From Mesotaenium endlicherianum (taxonomy: Eukaryota > Streptophyta > Zygnematophyceae > Zygnematales > Mesotaeniaceae), in NCBI GenBank assembly GCA_009602735.1, contig WELA01001056.1, positions 136,905 through 200,904 on the forward strand: DNA of 64,000 bases. Direction: 5' to 3'. The position numbers were made by a program, and so were the translations under genes. This document shows positions 1 through 9,107 of this stretch, in pieces. The notes under the pieces are model-generated. The model had not been told where the DNA came from. It did no database searches and saw only the letters and a program-made list of their open reading frames with translations. How positions within the stretch are numbered: the stretch's first letter is position 1; every line of letters starts with the position of its first letter.

Positions 1-1446
1 GGGGGGGGCTCACTGTGATCTCATGGCTGCATGGCTGGAAGTCGGGACTGGGACTGGGGGAGTGGGGAATGGGGATCGAGGAACGGGGGATGTGAAACTG
101 GGGAGCGTGGAAGCAAGGCCGAGGGAATGCCCTTTGCGTTCCAGGTAAGGCAGACGGACGCCAAATGGCAGCGCAGCAGCGGCAAAGGCCGTTGTGCATC
201 AAAGACGGAGGCGGCGCATGATGACGCGATCAGCTCAAGATAGGGACGGGAGGCGCGAGAGGGGCCACGGCTGGAAAATGCTCCCACGCCGGTTGCTCCC
301 CCGTCCTCTCACCTCCAACCCGCTCAATGCACATCAAAACGCGCGTCCCCGCCAGCGTCGCCCTAGCAAGCATTGAGTGCGCGCTCACAGCTGCCAGGGA
401 CGGATCTCCTCCAGGCCCTCTTCTGGCGCCTTGGCAATTCAAAGTTAGAGGACTCCGTCGTGAGGCATGAGGGGTGCTATCTGAAGTCCACTGCATACTC
501 TGACTGATTCTGTCCAGCTTGAGCTGGGTATGGTGCAATGATGAGAACTACAATTGGTGGAAAAGTATCAATTATGCTAATATGCACACAGAGGAGGCCG
601 AGAACAGCTCTGACATGTATGCATGCACATATATGCCTGTGCCCTTACGCGTGGGCGCACGTGCATGAGGGGAGCGCGTGTGCGTGCGTGCGGATACATG
701 CAGGTCCCCACCCCATTCTTACTTAGGAGCACATGTTCAAGTGAGAGGGAGGAGGGGCTCTCTGAGCAATTCTTGAGAAGGCAGCTCCAGCTACCCACGA
801 GGCCGCCGTCCGATCTACGAGCACAACACAACTTTAAACTCTTGCCAATTCTCCACAAAGTTTTGCTTCCTTTAAAATTGCTGCTGCTGGATCGTAGAGG
901 GCCACGGACACGTGCAACTGGAGACGGGAAAACAATGGGCACGAAACGGGCTGCCACTTCCTTTAGTGTGACTCCCACATTGACGAGCATTAAGTGACAG
1001 CGTCACCCAGCAGTGATGCTACTCATTAGTAATGACAGCTGAGCTGCTAAATGTACCGGCTAAAATGCAGTGTGGAGTACACGGTTGAGGTTTCAAAATA
1101 GGAGCAGGTAAAACCTTTGCTGGGTAATGTGCAAGGCACAATCCAATTGTCATTGGTCAGTCACGTGTGTGAGCGTATTACTGGAGAAGTTGGTGCATGT
1201 GCTTGATGACCTAGCTGCTGCGACGTCCTTTCTACTGAACCCTTATACGGATATGGATTGTGAGGATGCGTGTCAGCGAACTCCGAATTCACTCAAAGTT
1301 TTAGCATTGGGGCTCTGGGGCTCTGTGACGACCATCGACCAGCAAGGTGAGAAATTGGATATTCAAATAATTGAAGTCTACTATTTGGAAAGCTATGTTT
1401 TTGTAGTGTAGTGTTACACTATGTGTCCGAGTGCCGGAAAAGGTAC
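1..1446. other. Left flank, no gene recognised
   Basis: I recognise no complete gene here. Several short open frames exist on both strands but none shows a known motif. A purine-pyrimidine alternating stretch rich in TG/CA and GCGTGCG steps lies at about 615-705. Downstream exons of the minus-strand candidate at 1447-1794 would have to lie in this stretch, but I could not identify one. Confidence 0.5.
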
Positions 1447-1794
1447 CTGATATGCTCCCTTCCTCGAACTGCCTCCCTGTTCAGAATTGTTCTTTCTGCC
1501 ATCGCTGCTATCAATCTGAGCTGCCTCCGACGATTCTGAGCCTATCGCTTCTAAGTCAGCTTTGCCCTTCTTATGAGCCTTACACACACCTTTGCTTGGA
1601 ATTGCATTCCATGTCCTGGGAACAAGAAGATTGGGACTAGAAAATTGAAGGCCTGTCAGACCGCTGCTCTGTTTAAGTCGGATAGATGATGTAATCGAAG
1701 GTGTTGAATGGTCCTGAATGCCGAAGGTTTTCTTTGAGAGAGGTATCGCAACCGAGGAGCTCCAGAGTGGCAAAGCGATACACGATACTGCCAT
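1447..1794 (-). CDS. Putative first exon of a plastid-targeted protein
   Basis: The minus-strand frame opens with ATG at 1794 and runs 116 codons to a good donor (CAG|GTACCT) at 1447/1446, in phase 0. The first ~60 residues begin MAVSCIALPLWSSSV and include SSGLTGLQFSSP. They are rich in Ser, Thr, Leu and Lys with almost no acid, as plant chloroplast transit peptides are. They are followed by a charged Lys/Glu/Ser-rich segment (KAHKKGKADLEA). No catalytic or binding motif is visible, so the mature function is unknown. The next exon would lie below 1440 and was not found. A chance open frame remains possible; the transit-like composition and the in-phase donor are the only support. Confidence 0.3.
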
Positions 1795-2152
1795 ACTGGC
1801 GAAAAGAAAAGATTCCTTCAGCAAAAGATGCTATTGTGCTGAAAGGAAAAATCGAGGCTGACGCCTTACAGCTAGAGGACGCAAACAAATTCTGGTAAGT
1901 GCAGTGTGGCCCAGTGCAAATGATGAAGCACGGTGTGCGAACCCTCCCTAAGGGCGAGCGTAAAAATCGCTGCATTGTACTCGATTGTTGTCATGCTAGT
2001 TCCACCAAGTCCTAGGCGTCCTTGGGCGTCCTGGCCTTAATGAAGTGTCGTATATACGTGTAGCTCAGTGTATCAAAAAGCTCACAAGCTGATGTGGATA
2101 ATGCCAGTTGTTCGTAGGCCAGGTCAGGCATCATATGAGTCAGACGACGTCG

Positions 2153-2390
2153 TGGGTTGGGAACTCCCCTCGAAAATCTGGGTAAAATAGCGCCCAGAAT
2201 CCAAAAGATTAAAAATAGCGCCCTGAAATCAAAATCTCAGAATTTCAACAGGGAATCAGTGCCCTTTAATCAAATAAATATGTCGTATTAGCAACCTGAA
2301 ATCAAACCTGGGAAAATTAGAGACAGGATTCAGAATTTTAGGGGCCTGAATTCAAAAATCTGGAAAATTAGCGCCAGTTTCCACCCCATG
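2153..2390. mobile_element. MITE copy 1 (238 bp, 10-bp target duplication)
   Basis: The unit is flanked by a perfect 10-bp direct repeat GACGACGTCG (2143-2152 and 2391-2400). Its ends are imperfect inverted repeats: TGGGTTGGGAACT on the left, and the right end read in reverse gives TGGGGTGGAAACT. The interior is a string of degenerate ~27-35-bp AT-rich blocks, each resembling AAAATAGCGCCCAGAATTC. It has no coding capacity. Duplications of 8-10 bp are typical of Mutator-type (MULE) or hAT elements, so this is probably a non-autonomous derivative of one of those. A related copy lies inverted at 3731-3970. Confidence 0.75.
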
Positions 2391-2400
2391 GACGACGTCG

Positions 2401-3722
2401 AACTTCTGGACTGGGGCTGGTCGGCGTTGGTGGAGCTTGGTGGGGCTGGGTTAGGCTGGGTAAGTTTGGGTGCGGGTCGGGTGGGGCCCGGGCTGGGGGC
2501 CCGGGGCATGTTTGGGCTGGTTCGGGCTTGTCTGGCTTGGTGGTTGGACCAGGTCGGACAACCAGGTCACGTCTGGGTCACGTGTACACTAATCGCAGCT
2601 TGTCAGGAGTGATAAGAAGCTGTCAGGAGCAGGTCGGGAGTAGTCAGGAGCTATTTGAAGAGACGGGAGCGCAGTCGGCAACATATAAGGGTACGGTCCC
2701 ATTGGAGCCTCCTCGGTGGCGTAAGTAGGTTAAAGGGCCAAAATCAATTTTGCTGCGTCAGCACGCTTCGGTAACAAAGTGTGGAAACGCGACATAAGCC
2801 TCAACAGGACCGATTTGTCTTCCATGGATGCCACCCTCGTCCACTCTTATTGCTCAGTACCGCCGACATGTTTGGTCACATTCAAAAGTTACAGAAAACA
2901 GCACCCGGTCAGCACGTATAACTTAACTTTTGGGTTCTCCCGCACAACACATTTTTCGGAAGTTCCAAATGTCCCCAACAAGACCCTTCTTTCCCTCCCC
3001 TCAATAACCCGTATTGCTGAAACTTCTGACCTGAGAGTTGCGGATACAGCACATAATGAGAGCCTATATACAGGAAGGAAAAAGAAGGATGAATCAATTG
3101 TTGACACAGCACGGAGGGATGTGGACGTGAAGTGAAGGGTGAAGATGACTTGAACGAGGTTGAGAGCTCCTAATCAACTTTTGGAGAAATGTTTGACGAA
3201 ATTTTTTAAAAATTTGGTTAAAACTTGAATGACAATGGAGATGGAATGTATGCTTTTTGAACATGATGGCGCGTGGGTGCTTGTCAGGAGATGTCAGGTG
3301 CAGTCTGACGTCTATCACGGGCGAAGAGATGACGTTAAAACGCGACGAGGACATCAACCAATAGCAGAGGATCATTTTTGTAGACATCAAATGTGGAGGG
3401 GAATGTTCGATACAACAACATGTCATCGAGCAAACTCCCCAACGAGTGGCCCATAGCCTATCGTGTGGACTCTTACCGTTAAAGGAACATTACCGGTTAC
3501 ACGCCTCAACTGGTTTCGACAGCCCACAACAACGGCTTCAAATACCGTTTAAAGGCCATGAACGCTTGGCCAAATCGACAAGAAAGGACTCCGTCAAATT
3601 CGCTCATAAGTACACCAGGAACTAACGTGGACGAATATGGAGTTGCTGCTGCGCTGGAATTGTTGCTTTCTGAATTAGGGAAGCTTATAGTCCACCGGGA
3701 GGCTCCAATGGGACCGTACCCT
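2401..3722. other. Spacer between two MITEs, with a G-rich tract
   Basis: About 2405-2560 is a strongly G-skewed plus-strand tract made of GGGCTGG, GGTCGGG and GGGGCCCGGG runs, capable of G-quadruplex or hairpin structure. The remaining ~1.1 kb has short open frames (for example 2779-3135 on the plus strand) without a recognised domain. I see no gene. Confidence 0.5.
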
Positions 3723-3730
3723 AAGTGGGG

Positions 3731-3970
3731 CATGGGGGGGAAACTGGCCCTTTTTTTCTGAAATTTTGAATTCAGGTCTCTAAATTTTTGAATCCAGTCA
3801 CTAATTTCTTCAAATTTGATTTCAGGTCGCTATTAGTTCTTATTGTTTTGATTAAAGTTAGCTAATTTACTCTATTAGATCTGGCATTTTCAATTTAGGG
3901 CGCTATTTTGAAACCTTGAATTTCTGGGCGCTATTTCACCCGGATACTCGAAAGGAGTTTTCCCCCCATG
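3731..3970. mobile_element. MITE copy 2 (240 bp), inverted relative to copy 1
   Basis: It starts CATGGGGGGGAAACTGG and ends ACTCC-TTTTCCCCCCATG-like, so the ends are inverted repeats. The flanks AAGTGGGG (3723-3730) and AACTGGGG (3971-3978) match at 7 of 8 positions and look like an aged target duplication. Read in reverse, the interior follows copy 1 block for block (GCGCCC-AGAA, GACCTGAATTCAAAA and similar). Because each copy has its own flanking duplication, these are two separate insertions rather than the arms of one fold-back element. Confidence 0.7.
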
Positions 3971-3978
3971 AACTGGGG

Positions 3979-4752
3979 AGTCGGGAGTCCCAGGCCCCAG
4001 GATTCGAGATAAATTTTACGGTATCCCATATATTGGATTTCATTGACTATGCACTTTCTAAAATATGTCGACTAGAAAGTAAAAACTGGTAGAAACCCCT
4101 CCATCAGGATGTTCCTTCATATTACGGGTTTTCTACATTGCCACGTAGAATGAATAGTGAGCGCGTTGCGGCTCCACCTGTGACCATAATCTTCACTCTG
4201 CGTAGTTTCAAGCAGTTCCAAGCCTTTAACGTCTATGTTGGTCTATATTGATTGTCGCCTTGTGCATATCTTGTATCCGCTGGTTCCGATATAGACAATC
4301 GGACCAATCGAGACCGTCACTATTATTGTTCATTATACATGAGAGCACCTGTGCGCGCAAAACTTGCCGCGTGTGATGTGATCAGAATTTCACCATACGT
4401 CACCATACATAAAAAACATTGAGATGTTGCACATCGCCGTCGGCTGGTCACATCAAGTGCCAGCAGTGGTCAGCGCCTTGAAAGCTTGCCTTCAATCTTT
4501 CCGTTTATCCCTCAGCCTTCAGGGTCCCTATTTCCGAACCGACTGCTACATCTTGCTCCTGACTCCTTTCCCTGCGCAAGCCCAAAGGCGCTCTTGGACT
4601 TGGGGGTCTGCACTGGGTGTCGCTTGTACTAAAGAGAGGGCCCTAGTGTTACCCTGATATTGTTATCGGAAGTGCGATTTCTCTTTCGATAGTCCTCCCC
4701 ATTTCGCGTGCCTTCTCACCACCTTCACCACTGAGTTTTCTAAGCAGCAATT
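3979..4752. other. Upstream region of the ArfGAP gene; short dispersed repeat
   Basis: No gene is seen. A ~29-bp stretch at about 3990-4018 (CCCAGGCCCCAGGATTCGAG, then ATAAATTTTA) recurs with one mismatch at about 49115-49144, which marks it as part of a dispersed repeat. The promoter and 5' leader of the ArfGAP gene should lie toward 4400-4752, but I see no convincing TATA box. Confidence 0.4.
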
Positions 4753-6206
4753 ATGGCCGCAGACCCAATGGCTCAAGTTAGACTGAAAAAGGTCCAAATC
4801 GTAGTCGGCAACAGACAATGTGCAGATTGCCCTTGTAAAAATGCACAGTGGGCGTCGGTGACCCATGGTATTTTCTTGTGCCTCGAGTGTTCGGGAGTCC
4901 ACAGAAGCTTGGGCGTGCATGTGAGCTTCGTCCGTTCTGTGGGTATGGACTCATGGAGCGACAGCCAGATCCGAAGAATGGAGGTATGCAGTACTTCTGG
5001 CTTGCATCTTGCTGAAATTTTACACATGCTAATGCACGCTCCGCAGATGGTAGCTACATGTCGTCTCGTCCTTAGTTTGGTCCTCTCTACCATCCTGTTC
5101 GCAATGGCATTGCCCATTCTTTGCTTGTCACGACACGCGGATTACATTTGACCGGGAAATGCCTGGTCCAAAAAATAACACACATGCATACAGAAGCACT
5201 AAAGTTTGTGCAGGTTGGGGTTTTATTCCTTGGTCTTTAGAGTGCAATAGTATAGCTGATTATTTCGCTATTCTCATCGACATGATCTGCTTCTTGAAGA
5301 AGGCCACTCTGCGGGGGTGGTTGTGACCTTGGTTGAGTTCTCTATGGAAAGCATTTATTTTCTCATGGAGCACTTTTAGTAGTATGTTGGAATACAAGCC
5401 GGTGTACGGGTGTACTATAAGGTAAAATGGGGACCCCCAGAGCGTTAGGGTGTCTTACTTTGTGATCTTTCTGGTGGCAATGACTTGATGCGCAATCTGA
5501 GACTGCTTGCTTGCTTGTTTTTGCATCTATGGCAGCTTGGAGGAAATGCAGGTCTTACTGAGTTCCTGGATAGATACGGGGATGGTACGGAAATGGGGGC
5601 AAAGATACCTGTGAAGTACATCTCGAAAGCTGCAAAGCAGTACGTGGAGAAGCTCAATGCCCTTGTGGATGGCAGACCCTGGAAGGCGCCTCCGCTGCAA
5701 GTGAAGGTTAAACCTGTGGTAAGTTCTGCTGCGCCTGTCATATGCTTGTAGCCCCTGCAGGGTCATAGCTGATGGATATATGGTGGCGTGCGAAAACTGT
5801 ACCTCTGAAGCAATACTTCTGTCCTGGACTTCTTCACTGGTGGATGTATTGTCGCAGCACGGCTCCTGGGGTTTACTCCTGCTTCAGCTGGTAGCATTTC
5901 CTTTTGCCAGGAAACGCTGAAGCACTCGTTGCCTCGGTGCTTTCAACTGGGCAGGGGAGTTTCTCGCCAATGCGTTCGACAAGAAAGTGGTGCGATGCCG
6001 CTTGCTGGGCCTAAGTGTTTTCATCTACTTTACTTTGGCAGGCGTCTGGTGGCTCCAACACTCGCCAGTTTGGTGGAGGTGCCAGAACATCCTGTGCTAG
6101 TAGTAGGGGCTTTTCCAGTGGGCCATCCCGCCACACAGCAACCCCAGCTAGCGAGAGCTGGGACGACTGGGGGGAAGGTTGGGGCACTGTAGCTGCAGGG
6201 TCGTGA
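4753..6206 (+). CDS. ArfGAP-domain protein, compact AGD6/7 (ArfGAP1)-like
   Basis: ArfGAPs bind GTP-loaded Arf small GTPases on Golgi and endosomal membranes and trigger GTP hydrolysis, which drives coat release. Three exons fit in phase 0 with GT-AG borders: 4753-4983, 5536-5718 and 6042-6206, giving 192 residues. Exon 1 holds the CX2CX16CX2C-type zinc finger (QCADC ... FLCLEC), the following [11 protein letters not shown] with the catalytic arginine finger, and [10 protein letters not shown]. Exon 2 continues the domain ([16 protein letters not shown]) and ends with the family's GRPWKAPP. Exon 3 ends in a tail with [10 protein letters not shown], like the WDDW-type end of plant AGD6/7. Plant AGD6/7 proteins are usually more than 400 residues; the long middle region is absent here and the 323-bp second intron is too short to hide it. 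Start chosen at the ATG giving the usual short N-terminus before the finger. Confidence 0.9.
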
Positions 6207-7827
6207 GACACGTCCTCTCTCGGTGATCCGGCTGGGGCAGATAAGGGCCTCCATGAGCGCATGCTGCCTCGCCGATTGCCCTCCTGGATTGTGTCAATCT
6301 GAAGTGAAACTTTTGCCACGAACTTCATCAGGCCCGTCCTCGAGAGAGAGAGATGGCATTTGGAGAGGTGGTAAGGTTTGCAAACTTGTACAGTGCTGAA
6401 GAAGTTGAGCTTGACTGGCTGGGTTTTCCGTTACAGCGCGTCCAGGGAGGCAAGGGAGTACAGTAATCTGAGTGAAGCTGTCGGGCTTTAGGTAGGATCT
6501 CCGAGCTTCTTCCGTTAAGAATTATGTTGACCGGATGTACACATAGGATGTAGTAACTACAAAATGTACCCAAACCCACCATTTTTTATTCTTTTGGAAG
6601 CATTCTTCCGTTATTTGTGTGTTGCCACCATCGAACCTTTTGCTTTGGCTCGTCGGTGGCTTTGAATGGAAGACTCTTGTTATCTGTTAAAATGTTTCCT
6701 TGATTCGAGATGGACTTTATGCTACAAGCTGCAAAGTCGACCAGCACTACTGTATGGTAGAGTCTTATCTGCTGTAAACTCATCTGGATGTGCTCAAGTA
6801 GGGGCCGTGCGATTGGTAAGTAGTGTAAACTTTAAGACCTCTAGCACCACATGGAGGCTCAGTACCAAGTAAATTGTTGCCAGAGGAGTCATGCCACATT
6901 GCACGATAACAGTTGATCATATGGGAGGCATGTAATCACAGATCGTGGTGTGGAACATTGGTTCTGGCCTAAGAAAGAGAGTAAGCCTTTAGGTTAGTTT
7001 CTGCACTACCTGAAAATAGGGTGTAAGTCTCTATTTTGGGGTGAGAAATGCATAGGACAATACAACCTGCCTCGTAGGTGCATGTGTGTGTGATAAGCCG
7101 CCATCTTAATTGCTGGGACCCACGGCAACATTGCACGTAGGGACTTGCGTGAGGGCATGAAGCCCAAAGCACATTGAAATGTGGCCAAGAAAATCCCCAT
7201 TACCAAGGTATGATTCAACGTTATACTCAAAAACATAACATGACAAAGGGGTTTCACCAGAAGGGGTGGATTGTGCTTGTTGCATTTATCACCTTGAAAC
7301 CTGACATAACTATAGTTGATGAAGTACGACATATAGACTCCTCGATTATGCGTTTGACGTTCGCATGAAGGTAATAGTAGTAAAAAGCAATAGTCACGGA
7401 TTTTCATTTATTTGAGAATAAAACGGATCTGACCACTAGTTGCTACTTGCTGAATTTGTAGCGTCACTAGCATGGCCAACACTAAATTAGTATAACGTCT
7501 GACCAAATTTTTAATGCTGATGCTTTGGGTGGAGCTTGCAAAAATGACTAACGCCAATACGAAGCAAAAATGGCAATCTCGGCTGTATGCACATGACCCC
7601 AAGCCACCGAAAATGTTCGCAAGGCATACGCCCAGCTCACCATGATTGACATGTTTTGAACGAGGATACAGTATCAAAAACAAGTTTGATGCCGAAGCGA
7701 TTGGATGGTTAGTCAAAGTGAACTTGTGTAGGACAATCAGCGCGTCAGGCACAACCACTTAAATTCGTAACAAGACAGAGTTGATGATTTGCTAGATTCT
7801 ATTAATGGAGTTGCCACGTAACGAAGT
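6207..7827. other. Downstream of ArfGAP, no gene recognised
   Basis: The first few hundred bases are probably the 3' UTR of the ArfGAP gene. The rest is AT-rich with only short open frames (such as 7408-7758 on the minus strand) that show no known motif and no splice-linked partners. Confidence 0.4.
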
Positions 7828-7965
7828 GTCGTGCATTAGGGGGTCGGGCGCGTCTGATCGATATAAGCAACACCCAAGTAGGCAAGCAAGACTTGATGTG
7901 GTGAAAGTGAAAATGCATGCGGCCTTATGGCCAAAAAGAAGGTCAGCAGTCAAATGTTTTAATTC
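7828..7965. repeat. 138-bp direct repeat, left copy
   Basis: This stretch recurs in the same orientation at 8971-9107 with about seven differences. It contains the blocks TCGGGCGCGTCTGATCGATA, GCAAGCAAGACTTG and GCATGCGGCCTTATGGCC, and a TATA-like GATATAAG. It ends TTTTAATTC in both copies. It may be a piece of an LTR or of a short non-autonomous element. Confidence 0.7.
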
Positions 7966-8970
7966 AAGGGGAGTGTACTCTCCAGAGTGAGCACCTCAAG
8001 ACTGTAAACTAGTAGGAATACAACTAATGAAGTATGGCCCAAAAGATCACTGGAAGCACATCATGATCTTCAAGAGTAGTCCTATGGCGGGAGTTTAAGC
8101 TGTGACTTTGCACACCACTTGTAAAGTTCTTCAAGTGACTGGAAGCCAGCAAGGCTTGCTCTTCACAAGAGAGAAACTAAGTGGTCCTGAAAACACAAGA
8201 GATAAAAGGGTAAGCTTTACTGTGACTTACAACTGGCATAATGGGGACTTCTAAAAAGATGTCCTTCTAAGGGCATCTACTGCAAAATACTCCCGGCAAA
8301 ACCGGCGCTGAAGGCGGCGGATTCAATGCACACAGTCACACTAGGAGGCTCTCCTAGGTCCACGAAAGTGGAGGCAAGGCACGTACTAGCTCTCCTATTA
8401 GCTAAGCACAACACACACCAATCAAACATAGTGCAAGGAAGAGGATGCATGATTCTCATTGGCGGAGCTTACCTCAACCAATGTCACCTAGATAATGCCT
8501 CAGAATGTAGATCTGAAACGTGAGGAAGCTTCCTCTAGGAATGAGTGATGCAGTCACCAAGTTATAGCTCAAATGATGCTCATATACTATGCTAATGCAT
8601 GCTAAGTGTACTTTATCAAGCTCGCGGATTTGTACGTTAATGGCTACAGATCCTTGGAGTTGCGAAGAGCCAACGGAGTGACCTTTGGGCACATTGAATC
8701 ACAAAGTGGCCTTTGGTGAAAATCCGCTAGGGGCCGGTAGGTGGCGCGAACTAGATCGCGAATATCTCGCTCGACACTTCACCAAATGGCACGCAACCGA
8801 TGCCGTTCGGAAGGTGACGCAACGCTCTACACTTGAGCGATTTGGAATGCTAGCATAGGTCAACATATGGATGCGTGAAGCAAGGTCAAAGTCGGCCCTC
8901 CTAGGTCGATGGTCAACGCACGTGTGTCTCGGCTTGGGCGACGGTCCCGACCTAATGAGTCATGACAGCT
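7966..8970. other. Segment between the 138-bp direct repeats
   Basis: About 1 kb bounded by the two repeat copies, with no gene recognised. It could be the body of a small non-autonomous element, or LTR and leader sequence of the adjoining minus-strand Gypsy fossil. I cannot tell which from one window. Confidence 0.35.
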
Positions 8971-9107
8971 GTCGTGCATTAGGGGTCGGGCGCGTCTGAT
9001 CGATATAAGCAACACCCAAGTGGGCAAGCAAGACTTGCTGTGGTGAAAGCGAAAATGCATGCGGCCTTATGGCCAAAAAGAAAGTCAGCTGTCAAATATT
9101 TTAATTC
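8971..9107. repeat. 138-bp direct repeat, right copy
   Basis: It matches 7828-7965 at about 95% by eye. Immediately to its right the plus strand is pyrimidine-rich (TCTCCCCCCAGCTCTCAGCC, 9106 onward), that is, polypurine on the minus strand. That would suit the polypurine tract of the minus-strand Gypsy fossil and make this copy LTR-derived. Classical TG/CA ends are not obvious. Confidence 0.6.

Noticed and set aside
577-997. Overlapping long frames on both strands near the left end
   Set aside because: No recognisable domain on either strand; the TG/CA-rich sequence inflates frame length.
2153-3970. A single fold-back transposon with ~240-bp inverted arms
   Set aside because: Each arm has its own inverted ends and its own flanking duplication, so two independent MITE insertions explain it better.
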